Source of the DNA: Candidatus Acetothermia bacterium
GTDB lineage: Bacteria > Bipolaricaulota > Bipolaricaulia > Bipolaricaulales > Bipolaricaulaceae
Assembly (NCBI GenBank): GCA_003566155.1
Contig: PXEP01000193.1
Coordinates: 1-47,536, forward strand
Direction of reading: 5' to 3'
Length of the DNA stretch: 47,536 bases
Below are positions 1 to 8,199 of this stretch, piece after piece. The notes below the pieces were generated by a model. It was not told the DNA's origin. It did not search any database and worked only from the letters and a program-made list of their open reading frames with translations. Positions within the stretch are counted from its first letter, which is position 1; each line of letters starts with the position of its first letter. Made by a program: the position numbers and the translations under genes.

Positions 1-135
1 CCGGCATCATAATGCACCAGGCGCGCTTGGAGAACCCCTAATGGTTCGGCTGTCACGAGGAACTACATTCGTTATCCGATCTCCGAAGGGTCGCGCCTTG
101 GGACAGTGTGGGCCCAGAGAACACATTGGGTTCCG

Positions 136-348
136 CTACTTGACCTGGTTCTGGGCCTCGCGAAAGCTATGTAGGAGGGCCACGATCGACTGGGCAATGC
201 ATTGCCCGCACACATAGGTGGATTGGTCTGCCTCCTCCACGTATGCGGTGAACTCGCATTCCTGGGCTACCGTGCCGCACGTTTCGCACTGCCACGTGTC
301 TTCCGGCTGGACGCTCAGGATCTGCACTGTTGTATGAGGGCTCTCCAT
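136..348 (-). CDS. small zinc-ribbon-like protein
   Basis: A 70-residue protein with two CxxC pairs (C21/C24 and C47/C50) plus C31, the usual layout of a small zinc-binding knuckle; the middle is acidic and the C-terminal third is probably helical. The start is well supported: a near-perfect AAGGAGG lies seven bases before the ATG. It lies upstream of the cold-shock gene on the same strand reading outward, but the two are not coupled. I do not recognise a named family. A role as a metal-binding accessory or nucleic-acid-binding protein is possible but is inference from the cysteine spacing only. No signal peptide or membrane segment is visible. Confidence 0.65.
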   Translation of the reverse strand: MESPHTTVQILSVQPEDTWQCETCGTVAQECEFTAYVEEADQSTYVCGQCIAQSIVALLHSFREAQNQVK

Positions 349-476
349 TGTTGCCTCCTTAGATCATACTTACGCCGCTGCTTGTGCTCCTGTCCGCATG
401 CGGCTGGCTGCCGATCTGTCTGTTTGCGGTCGGAGACAGCGTGCTCGGTTCTGCGTGGAAGTCGACCGGCTGTCGC

Positions 477-677
477 TTATCGCGGCGTCAGGTTCTTGGC
501 CTGCGGTCCTTTGGGACTCTGTTCGATCTCGTACTCTACGTCCTGTCCTTCGCGGAGGCTCTTGAAGCCCGTCATGTTGATCTCCGAGTAGTGCACGAAC
601 ACGTCCGAACCATCCTCTTGTTCGATGAAGCCGAACCCCTTTGCGTCGTCGAACCATTTCACCTTGCCGGTGGCCAT
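477..677 (-). CDS. csp: cold-shock protein, CspA family
   Basis: A 66-residue single cold-shock domain, the normal length for the family. It is a five-stranded OB fold that binds single-stranded RNA and DNA in the cytoplasm and melts RNA secondary structure. The N-terminal [18 protein letters not shown] carries the RNP1-type KGFGFI segment and DVFVHYS is the RNP2-type segment, both with the stacking aromatics intact. The ATG is preceded by GGGAGG at a good distance. The 280 bases upstream could hold the long 5' leader typical of csp genes, but I could not define one. Identification is secure; which paralogue it is cannot be told. Confidence 0.95.
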   Translation of the reverse strand: MATGKVKWFDDAKGFGFIEQEDGSDVFVHYSEINMTGFKSLREGQDVEYEIEQSPKGPQAKNLTPR

Positions 678-956
678 TGACGATCCCTCCCTTTTGAGTT
701 GCTCTTCCGACCGTCTACGTGCCTGTGCTGCTACGTTGAGGGTTACCCAACAGCCACACCATTACACTTCGCACGGTCATACGTCCATCACCATAGGCGA
801 TTGCACCGATATGTCAAGGAGAACAATGCACCTAGAGGTGTCGTTTGTCGCGCCAGCCATGGCACAAATCGGATTGGTGAACGTAATGTGTATTACTTTG
901 GGCCGGATGCGCCGTCGGCCGTGCATCGACCGCCGGCTATCCGCATAATCCCCTCT

Positions 957-1550
957 ATGGCTAGGGGGGGAAGAACAAGATGGGCCTTCCTGTTGAACGG
1001 GAGCAGCCTTGCCGGTGACTGCCCGGACCGCATCAGCAAAGCGCTGGAACAGGTCATGCGGACCGAAGGATGGGGGGTCAAGCGCATGGATGTCCATTCT
1101 GCCCGTATCAGGCCGTGCTTTGCCTGTGGGGCGTGTGCGTTTCGGCGGCCTGGCGAGTGCGCAGTGGTTGACGATGGACGTGACATACCACGACTTATGG
1201 CCCAGTCCCAACTGTTTGCTTTTGTGACCGGGATCCGCTTTGGAGGATATCCGTCGGCTGCCAAGCGGGCCCTGGAGCGTACGTTGCCCGTGGTGCATCC
1301 TTCCTTCACGCGTTACCAGGGGGAGATGCACCATCGGCTGCGATACCCTCGCAGGCCGTTCATGTTGTTTGTGGGATGGCAACCGGAGGAAGACTCGGAG
1401 GCGCGCGCGTTGTATCACCGGCTGGCCGAACGCAATGCGACCAACTATCAAACAAACCACCGCGCCCTGGTCGTGGAAGGGGAGCCCGACCAAGACGAGC
1501 TGAAGCATAAGCTGGCGGCGCTGGTATGCTCAGTGGAGGCTTCGGGATGA
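957..1550 (+). CDS. flavodoxin-fold NAD(P)H-dependent oxidoreductase with Cys cluster
   Basis: About 197 residues from the ATG at 957, matching the NADPH-dependent FMN reductase / iron-sulfur flavoprotein superfamily. The N-terminal strand and loop (LLNGSSLAGD, residues 12-21) correspond to the FMN-phosphate loop. Residues 54-68 carry CxxCxxC followed seven residues later by a fourth Cys, then the conserved VVDD. This is the cysteine pattern of the iron-sulfur-flavoprotein branch, so an Fe-S cluster is possible. The reading frame is open upstream to 699, but that part looks non-coding. No convincing ribosome site precedes 957, so the start is uncertain. The stop overlaps the next gene by four bases (ATGA), implying translational coupling. 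The electron acceptor is unknown. Confidence 0.8.
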   Translation: MARGGRTRWAFLLNGSSLAGDCPDRISKALEQVMRTEGWGVKRMDVHSARIRPCFACGACAFRRPGECAVVDDGRDIPRLMAQSQLFAFVTGIRFGGYPSAAKRALERTLPVVHPSFTRYQGEMHHRLRYPRRPFMLFVGWQPEEDSEARALYHRLAERNATNYQTNHRALVVEGEPDQDELKHKLAALVCSVEASG

Positions 1551-2212
1551 GGGGCTCGGTAGCGGTGGTGTCGGCGAGCAATCGGCGCCACAGCAACTCC
1601 GCGGCCATCGGCCGCTACTTGGCCGGTCAGTTGTCCCAGCTTGGTGTATCGGCCAGGAGCATCGATGTGGCGGAAAAGGGCGGATTGGTGGGCAATTTCA
1701 TGCCCGCAGTGGACCTTGTTGCCGGTTGCCGCCACGCGGTGCTTGTGGCTTCGCTGTACCATGACACCATCAACTACATGGCCACCGCCACTTTGGAAGC
1801 GTGGGCCGACCGTCACCCCCGCGGCCCCAATGGCCGTCGTCCGCAGTTTTCGGCGATCGTCCATTCGGGGTATCCCGAGCCGGTGCACGCAAAGGTGGCC
1901 CTGGACATTTGTCGGCGTTTCTCCAGCGAGGTCGGCTGGTCTTGGGGCGGAGGGTTCACAGCTGGAGCCACTTCCATCATCGGTGGCCAGGATCTGGATT
2001 CTGTAGGACCCACGGTGCGCAAGTTGAGGAGGGCGCTGGACCTTACGGCCCAAGCAATAGCCGCCGGGGATCCGGTTCCCGATCAGGCGAAGCGCACAGC
2101 GGAACGGCCGTTGGCCCCGACGTGGTTGTTCCTTCCCCTGGCCAACTGGGTAATCCGCCGGGAGGCCAAACGAACGGGCACGCGGAATATCGATGCCCGA
2201 CCCTACGGGTGA
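1547..2212 (+). CDS. flavodoxin-fold reductase paralogue without Cys cluster
   Basis: A 221-residue protein starting at an ATG that overlaps the preceding stop (ATGA), with GGAGG eight bases upstream. The N-terminus VAVVSASNRRHSNS fits the flavodoxin-like FMN-binding loop (SxxRxxS), and the fold resembles that of the gene before it. It lacks the CxxCxxC motif of its partner. The C-terminal 50 residues are Arg-rich and include a hydrophobic stretch (WLFLPLANWVI) that may pack on a membrane or partner. The two genes form a clear two-gene operon, so a heterodimeric or sequential flavin oxidoreductase is a reasonable inference. The family assignment rests on fold-level motifs rather than on a specific orthologue. 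Confidence 0.75.
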   Translation: MRGSVAVVSASNRRHSNSAAIGRYLAGQLSQLGVSARSIDVAEKGGLVGNFMPAVDLVAGCRHAVLVASLYHDTINYMATATLEAWADRHPRGPNGRRPQFSAIVHSGYPEPVHAKVALDICRRFSSEVGWSWGGGFTAGATSIIGGQDLDSVGPTVRKLRRALDLTAQAIAAGDPVPDQAKRTAERPLAPTWLFLPLANWVIRREAKRTGTRNIDARPYG

Positions 2213-2371
2213 GCGATGCGGAGCATTCGGGGGCACCTCTCCTGTGCTAGGGGAATGCTGCGCAAGATGGTTTACAGGCAGCGCGCGTTTTGCTTGTACA
2301 ATGAGGATTCAAATGCTGTGGCTTCTGGACTATGAGTTTGAGTTCAGGACGATGCCAGGGGAGGAGTGTCC

Positions 2372-2788
2372 ATGGAGGCAGGTGATGTAGTCATGATGGT
2401 GGTTTTTGTGCTGGCAGGGGTGGCGCTTATTGCCGGAGGTGTGATGGCTTTTCGCCGCCGACGGGACTGGCTGGTGGCGAGCATGGCAGTGGTGGCGATC
2501 ATCATCGGTGCGAGCTGGCTAGTGAGCTTAATCGTCGCATTCGCGGGGCGTGTCGACCCGATCCATGTATTTGTCCCGGTGCTGTCTTCCACGTTAGGGC
2601 TGGCTGTGTTCGCCTTCTGGGTGATCATGTTGACGGAGGCTGCCACCCTGGAGGAATCAAACAGTTTGGACAAGCTGACGTGGGTACTGATCCTTCTGCT
2701 GGCAAACATTGTGGGGGCGTTGATCTACTTCTTCGCCCGGCGTCCCCACCGACCGGCGCGCGGCCAGGACCAAGCGGTCAAGGAGTAG
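2372..2788 (+). CDS. small membrane protein with PLD-nuclease N-terminal-like segment
   Basis: A 138-residue protein with four predicted membrane segments (about residues 5-27, 36-60, 68-92 and 105-122). The last part, from LDKLTW through a hydrophobic helix to FFARRP, matches the PLDc_N pattern (phospholipase D-nuclease N-terminal domain), a two-helix module often found alone. The ATG at 2372 is used because AGGGGAGG lies about seven bases before it; a GTG two codons earlier would be too close to that site. The C-terminus is basic and polar, probably cytoplasmic. No enzymatic domain is attached. A second PLDc_N-type protein is encoded at 24605-24961. Confidence 0.75.
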   Translation: MEAGDVVMMVVFVLAGVALIAGGVMAFRRRRDWLVASMAVVAIIIGASWLVSLIVAFAGRVDPIHVFVPVLSSTLGLAVFAFWVIMLTEAATLEESNSLDKLTWVLILLLANIVGALIYFFARRPHRPARGQDQAVKE

Positions 2789-2901
2789 ACCTTTTCCGTC
2801 CTCTGAGCGGTCCCCAGGGGTTGGTTGGCCGGGATCAGCGCAGACGGGTGGCCCCACGGCAGCAATCGTCAACACCGCGCCATCGGCCACTTTTCTGGAA
2901 C

Positions 2902-3216
2902 TCACCGGCTGTCCCTTTTCGTCCAGGCAATGCGCTGCTCGGCGAGCCAAGCTTCCGTCCCTCGAGCCATCCGGTCTCTCAGGTTGTCGATGTGGTATCC
3001 TGGGGAACAGCCGGGACGGTCGTCGGGGACGAACTCCCGCAGCTTCTGGCAGGGAAAGCTGGCGCACAGGCCGCAGTGTTCGATCCCTTCAGCCAGCGTG
3101 CAGCGGACGAAGTGGCAGTCGAGGTGATGTAGAGGGATACACCCCGGGCAGCGTCCTGCAAAGTGGGGACACTTCCCGCACCAGTCTCCGCACACCGCCG
3201 CTTCCCGATGTTCCAT
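2902..3216 (-). CDS. DUF3795-type cysteine-rich protein
   Basis: A 104-residue cytoplasmic protein with about ten cysteines in tight groups: CGDWCGKCPHFAGRCPGC near the N-terminus, then HLDCHFVRC, then HCGLCASFPC. This arrangement is characteristic of the DUF3795 family, small proteins presumed to bind zinc or iron and common in anaerobes. Function is unknown. The start ATG at 3216 has only a weak upstream purine tract, so a few residues of uncertainty remain. The gene points toward, and ends about 110 bases from, the membrane-protein gene on the opposite strand. Confidence 0.8.
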   Translation of the reverse strand: MEHREAAVCGDWCGKCPHFAGRCPGCIPLHHLDCHFVRCTLAEGIEHCGLCASFPCQKLREFVPDDRPGCSPGYHIDNLRDRMARGTEAWLAEQRIAWTKRDSR

Positions 3217-3353
3217 TCTATGCCCAGCATAGCTCTTCTAGCGGGTGGGCGGCTACATGTCTGATGGTTGATGTTTCCCATGAACGAGCCTTTTGTATAG
3301 GCTATCGGTAGTTAGGCGGGGGTCGGATCCGCAACGAAAGGGGAGGCAAAGGA

Positions 3354-3851
3354 ATGGGCAATAACTACCTGGCGAACCCGGAGGGTGTGTGGTTCGTGGC
3401 TAGGATGGGCCTGTGGGAGTGGCTGGAGACGCTGGTCAAGCTGGGCGCGGTGGGTACGGCCCTATGGGGGCTTAGCGTGGCCGTGGCCGAGGGGTGGTCG
3501 CCCGGCTTCCACGGGCGGACGGCACAGATCGCCGTCCTGGGAGCTACTTCACTTGGCATCCTCGCTGCAGTGGTCGACCGACTGGCCACCCGGGAAGTTG
3601 TGTCCATGGCGTTTGTGCTGGCAAACAACGTCGGACACTGGGGAATGACGGCCGCGTTGGTAGGGGGACTAGGAGAGGGAGGTCCGCTTGTCCTCTTCTG
3701 CTCAGCTATGCTGGTCGGAGATCTTGTCAAACTCACGTTCTTTGCCCGCAGTGGGCTCACCGTACGCGATGCGCCACGGGCGGCGGTGCTGGGGGGAACG
3801 GGGCTGTTCGCGGCTTGTTACCTGGGCGTCTTGCTACTGGAGGTCCTGTAG
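3354..3851 (+). CDS. hypothetical integral membrane protein, four to five helices
   Basis: A 165-residue hydrophobic protein. Membrane segments lie at roughly residues 22-46, 57-76, 82-104, 108-126 and 142-163. No catalytic or transport motif is recognisable. The start is strong: GGGGAGG stands nine bases before the ATG. The 3' end overlaps the convergent methyltransferase/reductase-like membrane gene by 34 bases, so the two transcripts must share antisense sequence. I do not recognise the family and propose no function. Confidence 0.7.
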   Translation: MGNNYLANPEGVWFVARMGLWEWLETLVKLGAVGTALWGLSVAVAEGWSPGFHGRTAQIAVLGATSLGILAAVVDRLATREVVSMAFVLANNVGHWGMTAALVGGLGEGGPLVLFCSAMLVGDLVKLTFFARSGLTVRDAPRAAVLGGTGLFAACYLGVLLLEVL

Positions 3852-4603
3852 CGCCCCTGAGTTTGTCGTTTGGGAAACCAAGGCAAGAAGGCGTTGGTGA
3901 CACGCGCATAACGCTCGAATTCAGGCCGACCGCGCAGCTTCCTTTCCAACATGGGGACACCGGACACAAACCGAAGGAGATAGGTAATGGTGAGCGGGCC
4001 GATGATCCCGGTCCAGCCCCAGGGTACGGGCAGCGCCATCACAAACAGCCCCCACCACATGGTCGCTTCCCCGAAGTAGTTGGGGTGGCGGGAGTACCTC
4101 CACAGGCCGGTTCGCAGGATCTTGCCCTTGTTGCCCGCGTCTCTCTTGAACTGCGCAAGTTGTCTGTCTCCCACGACCTCGAACAAAAAGCCCACCCCCC
4201 AGATGAGAACTCCGGCAGCCTCCCACCCCCCAAAACCCGGCCGAGCGGAGGACTGGATCAAGAGCACGGGGTAGACGATCACCATCAGGAACAGCGCCTG
4301 CAGCATAAACACCTGGAGGAAGGCGCGCGGCACCACCCAGCGGCCCCACTGTTTCCGCCATTGCGCGTAGCGGAAGTCCTCCGGTTTTCCCCAATTGCGG
4401 CGCACAATATGGTAGGTGAGCCTGAAGCCCCAGAGCCCGACCAAGATCAAGGCGATGAGCGCTCGGGTGGTGAAGTGCCCTGCGAAGAAGAACGCAAAGC
4501 CGGTCACCAAAACAAACCCTAGGCCCCAGCCCATGTCGACCAGGGAGTTATCCCGGCGCCACTGGGCGATGAGAAACACCGCGCAGAAAAAGCCAAACGC
4601 CAC
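3818..4603 (-). CDS. DUF1295 / steroid 5-alpha-reductase-like membrane protein
   Basis: About 261 residues with six or seven membrane helices. The C-terminal half has the family hallmark LWRYSRHPNYFGE (near residues 168-180), followed by further helices and an LERKLRGRPEFERY tail. Together these define the DUF1295 group, related to isoprenylcysteine methyltransferases and steroid 5-alpha reductases. Bacterial members are mostly uncharacterised; lipid reduction or methylation in the membrane is the usual inference. The GTG at 4603 lacks a ribosome site. Family alignments usually begin a little earlier, and a CTG at 4624 would overlap the upstream stop as CTGA. Translation is probably coupled to the DAK2-DegV gene before it. 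Confidence 0.8.
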   Translation of the reverse strand: MAFGFFCAVFLIAQWRRDNSLVDMGWGLGFVLVTGFAFFFAGHFTTRALIALILVGLWGFRLTYHIVRRNWGKPEDFRYAQWRKQWGRWVVPRAFLQVFMLQALFLMVIVYPVLLIQSSARPGFGGWEAAGVLIWGVGFLFEVVGDRQLAQFKRDAGNKGKILRTGLWRYSRHPNYFGEATMWWGLFVMALPVPWGWTGIIGPLTITYLLRFVSGVPMLERKLRGRPEFERYARVTNAFLPWFPKRQTQGRYRTSSSKTPR

Positions 4604-4620
4604 CGCGGCCGAGTACCCGA

Positions 4621-6465
4621 TCAGCTGCCAGATGGGGTTCCCCTACTTGGGTTGTCCGGGTCTTGCTGCATCACAGCAACGGCTACCGCCCCGCGGCCGG
4701 CGTTCAACGCCACTATGGGGGAAATCTCGGTTATGTACTCCGGTGGCTTCCCGAGCAGTGCGGTGAGCCGCCGCTCGTACTCCCGGGCCTTTTCCGGGGC
4801 ATCGGCATGGACGATGCAGTACTTATCGATCGGCGCCTGCGCCTGTAGCTCGGCCACGGTGGCCATGATCTTCTTCGTGTTAGCCCGACGGCTAAACGCT
4901 TTGCCGAACGCGACTCCCCTGCCCTGCTCGTCCAGGGAAACGATGGGTTTCAGATTCAGATACTTGCCGATCCTGCCCTTGAGCGGGCTGACTCGTCCGC
5001 CGCGCACCATATACTCGAACGTCGCCACGCTGACGAAGATGCGCGTGCGGGGGATCCACCGGTCGATTGACGCGACCAGTTCCTCATGGGTCGCTCCGGC
5101 GTCAAGTGCTTCCGCCGCCTTGAGGACAAGCAACCCCTGCGCTGCGGAGTTCAACCGGGTGTCGATGACAGCTATCTTATGTCCCTCGTCCATAAGGGGC
5201 TGCGCTGCCTGGCGCAAAGTTTGGTAGGTTCCGCTTATCGGGCTGGAAACTGCTAGCATCACAATCGACTCGTAGTGGGTGGACAGAAACTCAAGCCACT
5301 CTCGAGCCTGGCGTGCGGTGGGTTGCGAGGAGGTAGGATACTCTTCAACTCTTTCTAGAAGATCAAACAGTTGTCCAGGGGACAACGTGACACGATCGAG
5401 AAACGCGCTTCCATCAACGAGCACTTGCAGCGGAAGAAGATGGATCTGGTATCGGTCCAGGAGCTCCTGGGGAATGTCGGCTATCGAATCGGTGCCCAGC
5501 GCTACCGGGGACCGTCTTCGGTACAACGCATCCTGCTGACGTTCCATATCGTCAACCTTTTGCTCTAGGAACGTACCGTGCGACCGAAGCTCGGTGAACA
5601 CCTTTTCCGGGTGATCGGTGTGGAGGTGAAAGCGCAGCCGCTCCTCTCCGCCGGCTACGATAACCGAGTCGCCTTGCTGCTCGAGGTATGCACGGATGCT
5701 TGCCTGGGGGAGGGCGTTGCCGGCAAGGTACCCTTCGGCACAGTAGCGCGCAGTCAACTCCGTAGAGATTTCTCCCTCCACCGGTGTCGTCTCCAGTCGG
5801 ATGCTTTTCGCCCGCCGGAGCGCAGAGCGCAGGTGCGCCCGCCCCGTGAGTCCGGCTATCCCTTCCAGGAAACGCACCAACCCTTGGGCCCCCGAGTCGA
5901 CCACTCTGCCCCGTCGTAGCACTTCCAGCTGCTCGGGGGTCTTGCGGAGCGCCTCGTGAGCCTGCTCGAGGGAACGGGACAGAGCTTCGGCAAAGTCGCG
6001 GCTCGACTGGCAGAGATTCCCAAATGCCTCCGCCCAAACCCGCAGCACCGTCAACATCGTGCCTTCCACCGGTTTCGCCACCGCGCTGTATGCATGGGGA
6101 ACGGCGCGGAGAAGGCCCGACCCGAACGCCGGTGCCGTGGCGGCGCGCTCTCCCCGGAGTTCAGCCGCCATACCGTTGAGAAGCTGGGCGAGAATCATCC
6201 CCGAGTTCCCTCGTGCACCGGCAAGCGATGCCTGGGCGATCCCCTCCAAAGCACCATGCAGCGACCGATGGGGGCCGGATTCGTCCAGGATGTGATCCAG
6301 GGTCATGCTGAGGTTGGTTCCGGTATCTCCGTCAGCGACCGGGAACACGTTGATCCTGTTTAGTTCGCCCCGGTCACGGGCGACTGCTTCCGCTCCCGCC
6401 AGGAACGCATAGTGCAACCGACGTCCATCCAGGTAACGTACTTTCACTTGCCGTTTTGGACTCAC
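4621..6465 (-). CDS. fused DAK2-DegV protein (fatty-acid-kinase-like)
   Basis: About 614 residues from the GTG at 6465, which has GGGAG in place; a TTG at 6513 is possible but has no site. Domain order: a DAK2 kinase domain at 10-215 with NVFPVADGDTGTN (residues 39-51) for ATP-Mg binding and a conserved VVDSGAQG; a FakA-type linker around 230-315 with the YCAEG motif; then a full DegV/FakB fatty-acid-binding domain from about 323, starting GTDSIADIP and including SSPISGTYQTL. In Firmicutes, FakA phosphorylates fatty acids bound to a separate FakB. Here kinase and carrier are in one chain. Cytoplasmic; product probably acyl phosphate for phospholipid synthesis (inference). Confidence 0.9.
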   Translation of the reverse strand: MSPKRQVKVRYLDGRRLHYAFLAGAEAVARDRGELNRINVFPVADGDTGTNLSMTLDHILDESGPHRSLHGALEGIAQASLAGARGNSGMILAQLLNGMAAELRGERAATAPAFGSGLLRAVPHAYSAVAKPVEGTMLTVLRVWAEAFGNLCQSSRDFAEALSRSLEQAHEALRKTPEQLEVLRRGRVVDSGAQGLVRFLEGIAGLTGRAHLRSALRRAKSIRLETTPVEGEISTELTARYCAEGYLAGNALPQASIRAYLEQQGDSVIVAGGEERLRFHLHTDHPEKVFTELRSHGTFLEQKVDDMERQQDALYRRRSPVALGTDSIADIPQELLDRYQIHLLPLQVLVDGSAFLDRVTLSPGQLFDLLERVEEYPTSSQPTARQAREWLEFLSTHYESIVMLAVSSPISGTYQTLRQAAQPLMDEGHKIAVIDTRLNSAAQGLLVLKAAEALDAGATHEELVASIDRWIPRTRIFVSVATFEYMVRGGRVSPLKGRIGKYLNLKPIVSLDEQGRGVAFGKAFSRRANTKKIMATVAELQAQAPIDKYCIVHADAPEKAREYERRLTALLGKPPEYITEISPIVALNAGRGAVAVAVMQQDPDNPSRGTPSGS

Positions 6466-6644
6466 AGCACAACTCCCGCCTGCATTATGGCTTGCCCGGG
6501 CCGGAAGTCCCAACCCGAATGCAGCGACATTGTACTATGCGGACATGGCCATGTGCCCTCGTGCAGAGCTGAGCCAATCGATAGCACAAACTCCCTCGGT
6601 GGTGAGGGGCCAGCTGAGCGGCTACAGTGAGGAGGAAAGGGACG

Positions 6645-7046
6645 GTGCTAAAGGACATGAGAGCAAAGTTGGACGCACAGATCGTATTCTTTCCCACAAC
6701 CGATCTGGAGAGGACCACGGAGTTCTATCGCGGGGTGCTTGGCCTTCCGCTGGTCCTCGACCAGGGCGTGTGCAGGATCTTCCAGGCTGCCAAGGGGGCG
6801 TTTTTAGGATTTTGCCGGAAGTCTTCTGTGTCACAGGACTCGCAGGCGATAATCACGCTTGTCAGCGATGATGTCGATGGGTGGGCGGAAGACCTGCGCG
6901 AGCGTGGGGTTGAGCTAGAGAAAGGCCCCGCTTTGAACACCGACTTCCAGATCTACCACGCGTTCTTCCGTGACCCCAACGGCTATCTTGTGGAGATCCA
7001 GCGATTTGAGGATCCCCGTTGGCAGGAAGCGTCGGAGGGGCACTGA
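6645..7046 (+). CDS. VOC (glyoxalase/bleomycin-resistance fold) protein
   Basis: A 133-residue single-module vicinal-oxygen-chelate protein. The pattern is typical: TTDLERTTEFYRGVLGLP near residues 18-35, a second beta-alpha-beta-beta repeat from about 65, and the closing FFRDPNGYLVEIQRF with the metal-ligand Glu. AGGAGG about nine bases before the GTG at 6645 supports that start; a later ATG at 6657 is the alternative. Substrate cannot be inferred; members include lyases, dioxygenases and drug-binding proteins. It stands alone, with a long inverted repeat downstream that may end its transcript. Confidence 0.88.
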   Translation: MLKDMRAKLDAQIVFFPTTDLERTTEFYRGVLGLPLVLDQGVCRIFQAAKGAFLGFCRKSSVSQDSQAIITLVSDDVDGWAEDLRERGVELEKGPALNTDFQIYHAFFRDPNGYLVEIQRFEDPRWQEASEGH

Positions 7047-7219
7047 CCCGCAGCGGGTAGTTCATCAGCGAACCACAGGGCAATCCCCAGGAGAGCCAAT
7101 GCCGCATGCGACTTCCACAAGCCCTCCTGTTCGCTCCTCGGCACCGTCCATTGCGCCTCCGTGAGCCGGACACAAAGCATTGTGCCAAACACCCGAAGAG
7201 AGAAGTCAGAGTGCAGGCA

Positions 7220-7280
7220 AGTCAGGCCCGAACGAGGTTATGCGACCTGTCTGCTCGGGTCCGGGCGTTCGGGCCTGACT
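7220..7280. terminator. 15-bp inverted repeat between convergent genes
   Basis: The arm 7220-7234 is exactly the reverse complement of 7266-7280, giving a 15-bp stem. It extends by three more pairs after a one-base bulge. The 31-base interior holds a smaller AGGT/ACCT hairpin. It sits between a plus-strand gene ending at 7046 and a minus-strand gene ending at 7312, the place expected for a bidirectional terminator. No strong T-run follows either arm, so it may instead be a dispersed palindromic element or a structured RNA. Confidence 0.5.
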
Positions 7281-7311
7281 GCCTTCGCACCACGCCGTCG
7301 CACGTCGGAGG

Positions 7312-7548
7312 TTAGCTATCCGAGCGAAAACGGCTTCCACCTAGGCGTCCGAGCACCCGATCAACGACAGGTTCCACCGCCAGTTCCCAGAGGAACCACA
7401 GAGCGGCCGTTGCAGCCCACACCACGGCCACAACCCCATGCTCGGTGAGGTCGACCACCCCTATGATCCCCAGGCCAAGCATCACCAGGGCGGAGACCAG
7501 CACGGCCGATCTCAAGGCCTCGAGTACGCGGTGCCTGAAGATAGTCAT
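7312..7548 (-). CDS. small two-helix membrane protein
   Basis: A 78-residue protein with two membrane helices (about residues 11-32 and 38-56) joined by a short acidic turn, and an Arg-rich C-terminal tail likely to be cytoplasmic. GGGGAGGA is correctly placed before the ATG, so the gene is probably real. It follows the secreted small protein at 7612-7968 by 63 bases on the same strand, and the two may be cotranscribed. No family is recognised. Small two-helix proteins next to a secreted glycine-rich peptide could be an immunity or export partner, but this is speculation. Confidence 0.65.
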   Translation of the reverse strand: MTIFRHRVLEALRSAVLVSALVMLGLGIIGVVDLTEHGVVAVVWAATAALWFLWELAVEPVVDRVLGRLGGSRFRSDS

Positions 7549-7611
7549 CCGTCCTCCCCATTCGCCCAGCTGTACAGCGGGCGCTTATAGATTCTGCTTC
7601 GCATCCAGCGC

Positions 7612-7968
7612 TCACCTCAAGAGGAGCTTCCCGCCGACGGCCATGAACGCGCCCACGGCGGCGGCGGAAGCGATCTCGCGGGGTTCAATGGGGCCCTCGT
7701 TGATGGCCCCACGGATGGTTCCTCCGGCGGCTCCCAACGCTCCTCCGGCTACGGCCAGTTTGACCAGCTTCACTATACCGATCACGAACCCAAACTCTCC
7801 CCGCGCCTCGATCAACTCACGCTCATCGAGCTCCTCGCCGACCGGCACTACAGGTTGCTCTTTCTGGACCGTTGCTGCGTGCGCGTGGGCGACATCGAGG
7901 ATGCCCGGTGCGCAGAGCACTGTCAGTGCAGCCAGCAGAACCGCTCCCATAACCTTCGGCAACGCCAT
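7612..7968 (-). CDS. small secreted or membrane-inserted Gly/Ala-rich protein
   Basis: A 118-residue protein from the ATG at 7968, which has GAGGTGAT upstream; an in-frame start three codons earlier lacks this. Residues 1-31 form a signal peptide ending near AHAHA. The mature part has an acidic region (GEELDERELIEARGE), then a Gly/Ala-rich hydrophobic segment at about 64-85 (VKLAVAGGALGAAGGTI), a charged turn and a second hydrophobic helix (about 99-117) ending in KLLLR. The glycine-zipper look is shared by pore-forming peptides and by outer-membrane or lipid-associated small proteins. No family match is claimed. Confidence 0.65.
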   Translation of the reverse strand: MALPKVMGAVLLAALTVLCAPGILDVAHAHAATVQKEQPVVPVGEELDERELIEARGEFGFVIGIVKLVKLAVAGGALGAAGGTIRGAINEGPIEPREIASAAAVGAFMAVGGKLLLR

Positions 7969-8199
7969 ACAAATCACCTCGCAACAACTGTGTTGGCCGG
8001 CCGGCCTGGGAGCACAGTACCACGGCGGACCATGGAACGTCTATCAACTTGTTGACACCGAGCGTGTCGCTTTGGCGACAGAGGGGTTGGACGTACACCG
8101 CCTTGTGCTAGGGACTAGAATGCGCTATGCGGACCATAGAGTCTAGCCGTGGCGTTGTAGTCCTCCAGACGGACAGCGGTTTGGGGGGGAAGGGTTGAT

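Noticed and set aside
777-1508. A 243-codon minus-strand frame opposite the first flavoprotein gene
   Set aside because: The plus strand has clear flavoprotein motifs; the minus frame is a codon-bias shadow without a ribosome site.
6983-7192. A 69-codon minus-strand frame with one hydrophobic segment
   Set aside because: It overlaps the 3' end of the glyoxalase-fold gene, has no ribosome site and no family resemblance.
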